64,000 nucleotides of DNA from Naganishia liquefaciens (taxonomy: Eukaryota; Basidiomycota; Tremellomycetes; Filobasidiales; Filobasidiaceae): contig BLZA01000021.1 of the NCBI GenBank assembly GCA_013423385.1, forward strand, positions 372,001-436,000, given 5' to 3'. The position numbers were made by a program, and so were the translations under genes. Shown one piece after another: positions 1 through 11,577 of the stretch. Below the pieces are notes generated by a model that saw only the letters and a list, made by a program, of their open reading frames with translations, was not told where the DNA came from and searched no databases. Within the stretch, counting starts at the first letter, position 1, and each line of letters opens with the position of its first letter.

Positions 1-57
1 TAAATGGCATGAAGTACATACAGCACAATGGAAGACGGACATGAGGCAGTGACTAAC

Positions 58-289
58 CTGGATCTAAGGGATCGCCTTCGACTTGTACGCTTTCGCTTTG
101 CTTATCTCCCGTGTCGCTTTTCTTCCCTTGCAAACCGTAATGAGCACGGAGATTCTCTCGGTTTTGCGCTCGTCGTTTCTCTCTTTCTGAAAGGTCCGCT
201 TGCGTGTTCGGAGTTGAGGTTCGCGAAGTTACAGAGGAGCTCTGTGGCAGACTCGGTGTTGTTGTCCGTGGTGAAAATGTATCCGACAT
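58..289 (-). CDS. VPS51: VPS51-like GARP complex subunit, first exon (partial)
   Basis: Only the first exon is inside the window. It starts at the ATG at 289-287 and reads about 77 residues: a Ser/Thr/Pro-rich stretch, then a basic segment ending LRAHYGLQ, then an acidic linker ending DPLDP. A basic helix followed by an LR-x-YYxL-like motif and then a PLD motif is how Vps51/Vps67 proteins begin; in yeast this N-terminus binds the SNARE Tlg1. Vps51 is a subunit of the GARP tether that captures endosome-derived vesicles at the trans-Golgi. The exon ends in AG followed by a GTTAGT donor at 57, and no acceptor is visible before the left edge, so the rest lies outside. The call rests on a short motif; another vesicle-tether subunit is possible. 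Confidence 0.6.
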
Positions 290-912
290 GATGTGAGAGT
301 AGGTAATCCAGCAGGAGATGAACCCGTTGCGAGTGCACAATATCGTCTGGGACCGTTGGTTACGCCGTGGGTTGCTTCGAAATGGCCGCTCGTGACCTCC
401 TTAGGCGTTGGGAAACCTCAAGTACTCGCAGAGTCGATGTCAAACGTGGAAAGAATGTCTTCCTTGTTGATCCAAAGATGTATTTAGCGGAAGAACTCCG
501 AGGCAAGGCTAAGAGACAGAATACTCGATGAACAACGGACTTGCAACTCGCATTTGACGGAACAAGCTACGCGACGTGACGTGTTCAGAGCCGGAATTTG
601 TTTCCGAAAAACGTGAGACGCGGACAGCTCATGAATCAGCTGATCCCGACTGATGCGTCAATATACAACTATCTCCTTCTCTTCATCACATTTCTGACAA
701 TGCGGGAGGATCCGACTCGCAATTGTCTGGCTCTGGTTGCGCTGCCTTTCACAATTTCGCTGCGGGACCAACGATTTCCGACGGGATTCAAGCCCTGTTC
801 TTCATCTCCCTGAGTTTCGCCATGACCTTTACAGGCTCACTTTCACCGGTAGCTTTTCTGCTCAGACAAACGCGAACATTAGCCCGAATGGCGATGCAAG
901 ATGAAGTACTGC
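290..912. other. Intergenic, 3' flank of GLO2 and promoter of the VPS51-like gene
   Basis: The genes on both sides are on the minus strand. Only short overlapping frames without conserved features are present. I see no RNA gene or repeat here. Confidence 0.6.
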
Positions 913-2156
913 TCACTGTACAGCCGGTGCATCTAATCGCATAAAGACATTCCAAGTAAGCTCATCGGCGATGGTGGATTTTCCGGTAGTGCATCCATCG
1001 CTGTTCTTCTCCAACTCGAGCAGCCGCTCGATATCCTTGTTGTCAGGGTCCACCGATCGCCCGAATTTGGCACTTCCGGCAGTGTACTCGTGGCCATTGT
1101 ATACGATAGTATCTTGAGGGAGTTTCGACAGGTATGTCAAGGCAGCGTGCATCTCCTCAGCCGTGCCTTCGAAGAAGCGGCCACACCCCCCCTGGAAAAG
1201 TGTATCACTAGCGGAGTCATTGGTTGGATGATATGGAATTTCGAGTTCTGGGTGACTTACCCGGTGAATACGGCCTTCTTCCCAGTGCCGTCCTCCAAGA
1301 AGAAGCAAATGCTATCCTGGGTGTGGCAAGGCGTGTGCAGGCTCTTGACTTTGATATTACCGCCGGCAAGCTCAAATTGGGACTTGTCCTTGACAATGGT
1401 GTTTGTGCCTGCTGAGAAGGAACCGGCATATGCTTTAATACTGGAGCCGTGTGGGTGATTCTCTAGCTGTTGATCGAAATGGCAGTCAGGTGGAGTCGGA
1501 TTTGCCATAACAATGATACGCACGAATTGCTCGTTTCCGCCTATAGCACGAACACATCATGAGTAATGGCCTTATGATCTTCTCGGTAAACTGACCAGAA
1601 TGATCGTCATGATGGTGTGTGGTGAGAAGAGAAGTCACCTAACAAGCAGAGGATACACGACCGGTTCCAGAAAACAGTCAGATGTCGCATTTCGCAAAAT
1701 TGCATTTCGTAAAATTGCATTTCGCAAGGGAGAGACGTGGATAGACTTACGTTCACGCCCTTCTCCTTGACGAACTTCAACATCTTCTTCCAGTCATATG
1801 GGTCTACTACTGCTCCTTCCTTTGAGGCCTCGTCAACGACAACTGCCCAGCGGAGGGGTTAGCAGAGGCGCATCAAGACATTTGTCTGGCGTACGGTACA
1901 TCCAATTATCGGATCTTGCTTGAACTGGGTAGATCTGTCATAGATACAGGTATCGTTGTTCAGCACACTATGCGGACCAACGGATCGGAGCTCAATCTCA
2001 CCTGCATCGTCTTACTTGTGACGGCGGAAACGATGGATCAGCTATTTGCTGTTGTCCTCCAGCCCGAACTTACGTGATAGCGCTGGTGCTGAAGGTGCGG
2101 CTTGCCGATGCGGATAAGGAGGTTTTGCTACTGAGCAATGAGCGCAAAAACGACAT
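913..2156 (-). CDS. GLO2: Glyoxalase II (hydroxyacylglutathione hydrolase), mitochondrial and cytosolic forms
   Basis: Hydrolyses S-D-lactoylglutathione to D-lactate and glutathione, the second step of methylglyoxal detoxification. The metallo-beta-lactamase metal ligands are all visible: THHHDDH (about 1620-1600), HTPCHT, FTGDTLF and GHEYT. The C-terminus ends in a typical glyoxalase II helix (TIADELTWNVFMRL). Exons read: 2156-2074, a 13-nt exon 2014-2002, 1934-1895, 1842-1751, 1638-1596, then from 1540 to the stop at 913 with an intron before DTLF and possibly one more (57 nt, stop-free) after EQFV. The first ATG gives a Ser/Arg-rich, acid-free leader (MSFLRSLLSSKTSLSASASR) that fits mitochondrial import. 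A second ATG in the 13-nt exon begins the conserved core MQIYPVQARSDNWMYLVV, where cytosolic enzymes start. Family identity is firm; the first-exon joint is inferred. Confidence 0.9.
1687..1727. repeat. 15-bp tandem repeat, 2.7 copies, inside a GLO2 intron
   Basis: The unit gcatttcgcaaaatt occurs at 1687-1701, again with one change at 1702-1716, and as a partial third copy ending at 1727. It lies in the 1639-1750 intron, which at 112 nt is about twice the usual intron length here. Confidence 0.9.
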
Positions 2157-2537
2157 GTACGAGAGGATTGCAGCGATGATTACGATCCCAACAGCGTATC
2201 TTGCCCGAATCCTGTGCATGCAAAGGATATCGTGACAGTGACCAACTCGAACTGCTACGATAGCGGAAAGGGTAACCAGGACTATTGCCAGCAACAGGCA
2301 GGGGCGAGGAGCTGGGCGAGGACAAGGACGAGTCGTCGGCAAGGCTCGCCCAGAGTCTGATTCGTCATGTGGGACGTTTCAGAATTTCGGATGCTGACAG
2401 CTTCAAAGTCGATCAATCTGGTAGCTATCCAGCTGCTAATCCGGTCGAGATGCTATTAGACTGGGATAAATGTTGGTGCTCTTGTCTCCGGAGTTCTGGC
2501 CAACAGCACGTGCCAAGCAAGCTCACGGGATGCTTTC
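2157..2537. other. Divergent promoter between GLO2 and the 2538 gene
   Basis: A 381-bp spacer between oppositely oriented starts. No recognisable TATA box. An ORF starting at the ATG at 2470 runs through the 3' part, in the same frame as exon 2 of the downstream gene, and is an alternative N-terminus for it. Confidence 0.5.
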
Positions 2538-4319
2538 ATGGATAATACGAAACCGCTCGACAGCGACTTTCCCCCGACATTCGACTTCGTCAGGCTCACC
2601 AAGGGCTGCCGCAAGAGCTCTGCGGGACGTGAACCTCTTGAAATACTCGACAACGAGTTTAGACAAGCCGGCAACGACCACTACGAGCGACAGAGGAGCC
2701 TCTTCAAGCGCCTTGCAGTCTTTGGTCTTCAGGTATCGACAATCGACGACTCCGGTACCCGAGCACCTACATGAGAAAATCGGAAGTGCTCGCAGGCTGA
2801 AAGAGAAACGGGCGTTAACGCATGAGGCGAAACAGTTGCTGACAGCCCAAAGGAAAGCTCGCATCGGCCTCAAACTGTACGAAACGCTCTCAGCAGAAGA
2901 TCTCTCGCAATTTCTAGAAGACCTTAACAAGTTGGATATGAGAACAGAGATCCAAAGGCAAGAATACGACACGGTACCGGCCGTGGAAGATATGGCCAGT
3001 AAAGATTCCCATTGGAAGCTTGAATTACATGACAGAATATCCGATAGCGGCGAAGGTGCAGTGAACGCTGCGGTAGGCAAAAAGCTGTCCAAGGTTTACA
3101 GATTCGATGATTGGACCTTGGCCACAAAGCATTTCTGGAAGCGGTTGAACGAGTATTTCGAGCAGCAGGATGTGAGTCTCCACGAGCAAATTCTATAAGG
3201 TTTTACCCAACGTATCGCTGCTTACAGCATCACGGCGAAGTCAACGTCCGATTTGACCCTGACACCAAGCTTACAGAAGTTCGAATTCACATTCACACCC
3301 ACACGCCCAAAGCCCTTCCGAAGACGAATCCGGATCATGCGACGGAAGTTCGACAATCCGCTGTGCCCGGACCGTCATCGCCTCTTGAAGCATCTGACGA
3401 GTCTGCGATGGAACCAGCTTTCAAGCGAAAAATCATCATCGGTCCTCCAGCACTGACACGCAAAGACTTCGTCTTGGCTTGGAGTTGCGATATCGCTGCA
3501 TTCCGAGCTCGACAAAAGCAAGCCTCGTTGGATAAGAGAGCAGCTCGCCGTGAACCCAGATTGCAGGAGACTGAACGTGGGGAAGATTCCGTTCCAGGCA
3601 CGAGCTCCTTTGGCGAGGGAAAGGCCGATGTCGCTCAGACTTTAGTCTCAATGGCGCCTGAGACAGAAGAACAACCGCGATCAGGTGCTGTTTCTTCGTT
3701 CATGGACGGCGTCTCGATAGCTAGAAATGGATTACAACAAAATGGCTTGCGACGGCATATATCTTCCGCTGCAGACTCTGCAAATCAGGAAAGCGCATCT
3801 ACTGTGACTTCCGAAGCCCCTCATGCGGCAACCACTCAGGAGGCTGCAACGAGAAGAAAATCCAGACCGTCATTCGGATCGGACGGACTTTCTCTCCAGC
3901 ATGTAAGCTGCTTGAGTTTGCGATGAGCGACGCTGACTACGGGCAGTAGTTTTTGTCCCGCACGCAAATTCTTGCGGAATATCGCAAGTCTGTAAGAGCC
4001 ACGAAAAGTACGCTGTTCGGGGATGAAGACGCCAGAGAGCCTGAACCACTTTCGCATACAGCCTTACCCGATTCTCAGACTCGGCGCGAGACACTCGACT
4101 GGCTCAGGCAGGATCTCGAAAAACTCAAGGGGGAGACGGATCTGGTAGGCGACACCTTGACTTCCATGGTAATTCCTCCTCACCTCCTACCTCTAGCGCG
4201 TAATCAAGGAGGTCCTGTCGAGATTCCGGCGAGATAGTAAGCAATTCTTTCCGTCAATAGGGCTCTCGACGCTCTCCGACGGTGATCTCGCAAGGTCGAG
4301 GTTGATAGGCCGGAAATAA
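2538..4319 (+). CDS. Unrecognised conserved-looking protein, about 530 aa
   Basis: I do not recognise this protein. Exons read: 2538-2732, about 2764 or 2776-3171, 3228-3902, 3950-4168 and 4209-4319; all joints keep frame. The ATG at 2538 sits in good context and starts MDNTKPLDSDFPPTF. Residues 65-130 are charged and helical (RRLKEKRALTHEAKQ, LSQFLEDLNKL). A compact segment follows with YRFDDWTLATKHFWKRLNEY and, across an intron, HHGEVNVRFDPDTKL. The middle is Ser/Glu/Gln-rich and probably disordered. The last 110 residues look helical or coiled (TRRETLDWLRQDLEKLKGE) and end SRLIGRK. There is no signal peptide or membrane segment. The first intron is doubtful: it would be only 31 or 43 nt, and the frame from an upstream ATG at 2470 reads straight into exon 2. 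No function is proposed. Confidence 0.65.
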
Positions 4320-5040
4320 AGTGGGGCCATTGACTTTACCTATGACAGTATCGTATCCATTACCACATTGCTTGCTCTGCGAATGAGGCTAGAATTGAAG
4401 TCGCTGCCCAGCTTGGCAGAATGTGCGTAGCGGGGGACTGCTTCATCCCGCCTGTCCGTCGCTGTTCAAACGATTCTGCAAGGCTGAAGAGCTAGTTACT
4501 ATCGAGGTGGGTAATGCTTGGTGGTTGCTCCATAATCGCTTTGTATGGCTGCTGGTCACCCCTTACCCTCCATAATTAAGCTTCGCTCACACCAGCCCTT
4601 GACTTGCCTTTTCACCCTTCATCATCATCGGAGCTGCTATACCTTCCTCACTTCCCCTCGCTAAATTCCGCAGCACACAAGGCAAACGCCCCCTCGTCAT
4701 GTGCGGGAACACTTCGCGTTTCAGGTGCGCCCGGGACGTCGGAATACAGCGACGAGTGCTATTTTGTAGCCGAGACCCAGACCATCATTTCTGAGTCGTT
4801 TGTCGCTCACTTCAAGAGAGCGCTCAGCTTCGCTCCTCGGTTCGTTGCAGCATTCCACAGCCTGCGTAGACTTACTCTTAAGACTTGAGCGCTGCACACC
4901 CTTTGACGAACCGCGACGTAGGATCCTGTCTCCTACGATACCCGCCCACATATCTTGATCATCCACCCTTTGTTCAGCTCATCCGAAATTAATCGACGGT
5001 TGCGCTGTTACAGGGACTCTTCCGGAAGACACCGTTCCAA
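4320..5040. other. Intergenic, PLD1 promoter and leader
   Basis: Pyrimidine-rich tracts around 4600-4690 fit a fungal promoter or 5' leader. No coding or RNA feature can be supported. Confidence 0.5.
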
Positions 5041-8000
5041 ATGCAAGCTGTCACTGAGCATGTTCCCCTTCGGCCCAGAAAAAGCTCGACAGCATCTCGC
5101 GAGCCTTACGAGAGCACCAACACCGCACAAGATCAGCGGGAGCCATCGGCATCTACCTCAGCAATGCCGGCTCACAATGCTCAGAAATCTTACACCCTAT
5201 CGGGCATCGCTCATCGAGCCATAGCTCATCACAACTCGAGTAGCATTCATAACAGAAGGCAAGAATCGCACCATGATCCCGCCGTGGTAGGCGGAGACCA
5301 TCCTGGACTGGATAGAAGCCAAAGCAGTGGCCGCTTCTCAAAAGGCATGCCAAATACACCGTGGACGACTACAAAGGTCAAGGAGATGCGTCACGAAGAA
5401 CATGGACAACCCGAAGACTCCCCGGAAGACAGGAAAAAGAAGGAGCTCGCTATCAAGAAGATCCGCCATGTCATGGGTGTTTCTCGCTCACCCTTGAAAC
5501 ATGAAGATGAGAGAGACACAAGGGAAGACAAGGAGGAACGCGCAACTCAGGAAGCCATCGAGAAGCTCACCCTGGACGCGGAAGGGCGAATGGATGGGCA
5601 CGCTCGGTCGGCATCGCAAAAGGTGGACCCACATACCAGCAGCTGCTCTCCAATGAGTCTCGCAGATATGGACGTACCACCCGCTCAAGAGCCGAAGGAA
5701 GAATACGTCTCATACCCTATGAATAATGGAAATCGACCGGATCATCGCCACGAGCGAGAGAGCCGTAGTGCCAGAGGAGGTACAGGCTCTCTGCAGGAAA
5801 GGGAAATAGGATCGGTACATCGGGATGCACCTTCACCAATATCCATTTCCTCAAGACGCTCAAACGACTCGAACATCGAAAGGTTACCGCCCCGAGCCCC
5901 AAAGGAGAACGTGAACGGCGACGTTCCCGAGGGTCTGGCCCCTTCCAAAGAAGAAAGCCCTCCCGGACCGAGAAATGACATTAATCTGCGCCCGCGGGTC
6001 CCTGATATGCATGTACGTAGAAGTGCGATTCTCATGTCTTCCAGCATTGACACGCCACAGTTTCACACAGCCAAAGAGTCAATAGACATTGATAATCACG
6101 CAGATCAGGTGCCCTTGCACGTCGCATTCGACGGCGAGGGCGAACTTCTGCCTAACGGCAAACCATTTCGTCATGCACCCGATCCCGAAAATCGGCTGAC
6201 CTCTACCCGCACACAAGAGCTGAAGGTTCTTGGCCTCGACGGCAAGAAGGATGGTGCCGAAGAGGCGGACTATAGCAATGACCGTTTGATCAATGCAGAT
6301 CACTTGAGACGGAGAGAATCAGCGGAACTGGTCTCCAGTAAAGCGGATGCGCGCGACGGCGAGGACGAAGAGAACGATGCGGTTCCAGCAATGCGAGGAA
6401 GCGCTAGAGCGAGTGGGTACCGCCAGATCCCTCGAGCTACCCACGAAGCAGCAAATGAGGAGTCGCTTGTGTCCGCCAATGGCACACCCGCCAGACCCGC
6501 CAAGGCAGGAAGATTATGGTCAACATTCCGCGGGGACAATACAGGCGGCAATCGGGATGGCGATCGTCACAGGAGTCATCGACCGAATCAAGGTTCCGAA
6601 GGTCCCGTGACCGCGCTGCATAACGGTCGCGCAGTCGAAGGGCATGAATCTGTCGGTCAGAAGAAATGGGAGGTAATACGACAGAAACTCCTCCCGAATC
6701 GTCATATGAACGGTGCGATACAGCATGCGAATCCGGCGTTAATTCCCATGACCAGCGAACTTCTGGCTGGACAATTGCCTGTGATGATACTGAAAACCTG
6801 GATCGATCGGGATGAGTCTGGACACCGAGCGGTTCCTGTTCTACTCGGGAACTTGCGTTTTCGCGTTGGAGATTCGGCAGGAATGTCAGACGGACAGACT
6901 GAAGGCACCGGCAGAGAAGTTTTCCGCATCGAATGCGAGTACGGAGACGGGTGTGTCAAATGGGTACGTGTGCAGCTTCTTACCTAGAACTTCACGGCTT
7001 ATTGTTTCTACAGGTCATTTACCGTGAACTTAGGGATTTCTGGGTCCTGCATTCTCACTATAAGACAGGCAACTTGGGGAACAAATTGAGTCATCTTAGG
7101 GGCGGTCGTAAAGTTGAAATTCCGGAATTCCCGCGGAGCTGTGAGTCTGTATTATGCGCGACCAGCAGAAGATTTTTGACGATGGCTGTCTAGGCATCCC
7201 TTATATCAGCAAGCTTAGGCGTAGCAAAGACAAATTCGAATCACTCGATGACACGCATGATGAGAACAAGGAGGTTCTCAGGGAGCACCAGAAAATGTCA
7301 AGAGAAGAGATCAGTAAAGTAATGCGTCATGCGCTTCAACGATACCTAGTGGATCTGATCCGGGCAGTAGTACGCAAACATTGCCTCCATTTCGGTTCGC
7401 GCTGATTATTCTTAGATGTTCCGTCCTGAATCGAATCGGCTCTGCCGCTTCTTTGAGCTGTCCGCCCTCACAGTTTCACTCGCTCCACGCGGTGGTTTCC
7501 AGAGCAAAGCAGGATTTCTGAGGATCAAGGGATCGAATGCTAGTGCACGACGTAACCAGCCGGGCCTTACCCCGACGAGTTGGGCGGCATCCAGGGAACC
7601 TAGATGGTGCATCGTTCGCGACGGATATATTGTGTTTACGGACGGACCGGAAAGCATGGAACTCTATGATGTTTTCATCTTTGATTCCGACTTTGCCATC
7701 GAACGCCCCAAGCGAATCCTCCGGAAGACCTTGAAGACATTTACAGGCAAAAATTCAGTCAGGGCTATCGCGAATATCGACAAGGAAGAAGGCAAAGGCG
7801 GTTCTGGTACAGCGCAAGCCGATCGTCAAGCGAGAATCGCCGCCGCTGCGGGATCTGGTGCCCCGATTGCGGACGAGTCAAGCAGTAGCAGTAGCAGCAG
7901 CGAAAGCACCAGTGACGGGGAAACGGGAAGGACAGCCCAACGACGCAAGGGAAAAGGAGCTGCTATCAACGAAAAAGAAGGAACCTCCGCGTCGCAACAC

Positions 8001-11000
8001 ACTTTCTTCATCATCAGCGCTCAACGTCGCGTCAAACTGTCGGCGGGAAACATCAGGATGTTGCAGCAATTCATCATCGCCATGGAAAGGGTAGCCGCTC
8101 AGAGCGTCTGGTGTGGCAAAAACCGTTTTGATTCGTTTGCCCCAATCCGAATGAACGTCGCCGCCCAATGGTTGGTCGATGGACGGGATTACTTCTGGTC
8201 TCTCAGCAGAGCTATCAATATGGCGAAGGAGACCATCTACATTCACGATTGGTGGATCTCACCGGAATTGTATTTGCGAAGGGGAACCGATAACGACGAC
8301 AGATACCGACTCGACAATCTTCTCAAACGGAAGGCAGAGGAAGGCGTCAAGATTTTCGTTATCATTTACAACGAGGTATCCGACAAGACCACTCCAACTG
8401 ACAGTCAGTACACGAAGAAGCGCTTGATGGGTCTTCATCCAAACATCATGGTTCAAAGGTCGCCATCGCACTTGCAAAGCGGGATCTTGCTCTGGTCGCA
8501 TCATGAAAAACTCTGCGTGATCGATGAAGCTATCGCCTTCATGGGTGGTTTGGATCTCTGCTTCGGGAGATGGGACACGCCACAGCACATACTCATCGAC
8601 GAAGACTTCAAACCCGGCGCCACCGGCAAAGACGGACCGATTTGGCCCGGCAAGGACATGTCAAACGAGCGTGTCGTAGAGTATCACACCCTTAACAAGC
8701 CGTTTGAAGACATGTTTGATCGAGCGAAGGTACCTCGAATGCCATGGCACGATGTCGGGCTGCAGATTGTCGGTCAACCAGCTCGTGATCTCTGCCGACA
8801 CTTCGTGCAAAGGTGGAACTTGTTGATCCGAAACAAGAATCACAGTCGACCGATGCCGTTCTTGCTTCCCCCATCCGATTTCACTGAGCTGGAACTCAAG
8901 TCTCTTGGCTTAGCGGGAACATGCGAAATCCAGATCTGTAGGTCGTGCGGGCCGTGGTCCATGGGTACGGTAAACAAGGTGGAGCATTCCATTCAAAATG
9001 CATACTTGAAAGGTTAGTGCTTCACACGCATCAAAACATTCTCTGAACCCTTCTGTGGCAGCCATCCAACTTTCCGAGCACTTTGTTTATATCGAGAACC
9101 AGTTCTTCATCACTTCGACAGTGGTCGATGGAGTGGAGATCGAGAATCGATTAGGTGACGCCTTGGTAGACAGGATTATAAGGGCGCATCGCGAAGGCAC
9201 GTCATGGCGTGCTTGTATCGTCATTCCTTTACTACCGGGTTACCCCGCACCTCTGGATACTGCCGAAGCCAGTTCGGTGAGTATACTTGGTCCTCTCTCA
9301 CTTAATCGCTCACTTGCTATTCAGGTACGGCTGATTCTGGAATGCCAAAACCGTACTATTTGTCGTGGAACACAATCGATCTTCTCGAGACTCCGGAAGG
9401 AGGGCATAGATGTAGGACGGTTAGCGGAATGCATTCTACCAATTGCTAACACTGAATCTTGGCAGCCTGACGATTACATCAGCTTCTTTTCCTTGAGAGG
9501 CTGGAGCAAATTCAAGTCGGGCGCTCTGACGACAGAGCAAGTATACATTCACGGAAAGGTAAGCATCGTTTCAGAGGAGTCAATCACAAGTTAACCAGCT
9601 TTCTTGGGCCTGTAGACCATGGTGGTAGACGATCGTAAGCATATTCTGGTTTTGCGCTTCCCAGCACTAAGGTAATTACAGGTCTGGTTATTTGTGGCTC
9701 GGCCAATATCAATGAGAGATCTCAGCGTGGTGACCGGGATTCCGAGTTGGCTGCCGTTATCCGGGACACAGATATGATTGAGAGGTATGTCAGCACTATA
9801 TATACTCGACAAGGCGATTGACGACTGCAAAACAGTACCATGGCCGGAAAGCCTTATATGGTTGGGCGATTCGCCCATACACTCCGTATGCGTTTGATGC
9901 GGGAACATGTTGGAGTTGATGTGGATGCTCTCGAGGAGGATCAGCTCATCTCTCGTAAACCCGTTGGCAAAGAAGACGATATCCAGAAATGGGATCCCGA
10001 TCACGAGCAAAGTGAGGGTGAGAGGACTACCGCCGGTGTGACTAGAGTAAAGAGGCAAACACCGAGAGCTGCCCTGATGGCAACTGTCGAGACCGGAGTT
10101 TCCAGCGGTACGTGGTTGCCCAAGGTCTTCCTCAGAAAGCTAAAACATGTTTAACAGTCACAAAGGGCCTGAGCGAGAATGCCATCACCAACATGAAAAA
10201 GGCGGCGAATGTCGTGGTCAAGCCGGCATCCGCGGTCAAAGTTAAAGCTGAAGCCGGGTCTACAGGCGACAAAAGTGAACGTCAAGACTTCGGTCGTGAT
10301 GGTCAAGTGGCAGAGGGCTTTGCGTCTTCAATTGTACCCACTCTTGAGGAAAAGACGATTTACGAACGGCGCCCGTCCGCCCGTCATACCAACGGCAAGC
10401 CCTTGTTCGACGTTCTGGACGAAGGCGAAGAGTTCCAGGATCAAATCGAGGAAGCTGCGGTTCCAGAGGACATTCGAAGTGATGTGGAATCCGCACCCGT
10501 CAATGCTCAACAGGATGGGGGAAACAATTCTGCTCCGAAGATAGATGGCCCAGCAAATAAACAATCGAAGTATGGGGCGCCGGCTAATGCCAATGAGGGA
10601 GATGACAGCGTGCCCAACCGGGAAACCAAGCGTAGCGAAGCCAGTGAACAAGAGCAGGCAGCGGTTAGCGCACGCAAAACTTTGCGGAAACATCTCGCTG
10701 CCAAGGTCGGCATGTCACCCGTGAGCAGCTTTCACACCATAGATGATTGTATCTGACTCTCATCGCCAGTGGACTATGCCTACGCCGACCCCTCTCATCG
10801 AGGCCGGTGCATTTACGGATCCTTTGCGCGCTGAATTATGGAAAGATCAATGGGTAGCTACCGCTGTTCACAATACGGAGATCTTCCGCAAGGTTTTCCG
10901 ATGTGTTCCAGATGACCTCGTCACGTCGTGGGCAAGTTACAAGGCTTTTACTAGCCATGCCGAAAAATTCAACAAGGTACCGGCGAATGTTGCTGATTCC

Positions 11001-11577
11001 GACCACGAGCCGGTAAAAGTCGTTCATGGAGGCTCTGGCCCACACGGTGCCGGCGGCGGTGGTAGCGGCGGAGGCATCATTGGACAAAAAGGAACCAGTG
11101 CTTTAGAATTAAATTCCGCAGGTAGTGATGTCGTGAACGGCAGACCTCGTGATGTGCTGCCGCAGGAGGGTGAACGCAGTCGCTTGGGTACCGACGAAAG
11201 TAGCTCAGGGGGAGATGGCAGAGGCAAGACACGACAAAGGGAGGGCAGCGCTCCTGGGTGTGCTTGGCATGACTGGGAATTGGAGGAGATGGAGGAACTG
11301 CTGCAAGAAGTTCGAGGTCACCTTGGTAAGTCAGATCTCCCCGTTCTTGAGAGGGCTGACGCTCTCCCGTGTAGTCATCTACCCCACGCGTTTCATGGAA
11401 GCCGAAGATCTCGGTGAGCATCCCTTTCGTGCAGTTCCTGGTATTTCACTAAATCCATCATCTTCAGCCAATAACTTTCTATTCAATGTAAGTTCCAAAC
11501 CTGGGCATTGCAACGAATTGCTGACCTGACTGGTCTTTCAGAGCGATAAGATTCTTCCTTTGCCTATCTACGATTGA
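5041..11577 (+). CDS. PLD1: Phospholipase D1 (SPO14-type) with PX and PH domains
   Basis: Hydrolyses phosphatidylcholine to phosphatidic acid and choline at membranes. The order is: about 620 charged, Ser/Arg-rich residues probably disordered (to about 6700); a PX-like region across introns near 6960-7200 (VIYRELRDFWVLHSHY, then GIPYISKL and HALQRYLVDLI); a PH-like region (7416-8100, RWCIVRDGYIVFTD); HKD motif 1 at 8502-8528 (HEKLCVIDE) followed by FMGGLDLCFGRWD; PLD signature VYIENQFFI (9085) and YISFFSLRGW; HKD motif 2 at 9550-9634 (HGK-TMVVDDR) leading into CGSANINERS. The C-terminal region has the fungal segment VFRCVPDDLVTSWASYKAF, a Gly-rich linker, and ends FNSDKILPLPIYD with TGA at 11575-11577. 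About 1,900 residues, long for the family because of the N-terminal extension. HKD2 is split by an intron and completed by a 19-nt exon (9616-9634). Confidence 0.93.

Noticed and set aside
1687-1727. Short regularly repeated unit as a CRISPR-like array
   Set aside because: Units are contiguous without spacers and sit in a eukaryotic intron.
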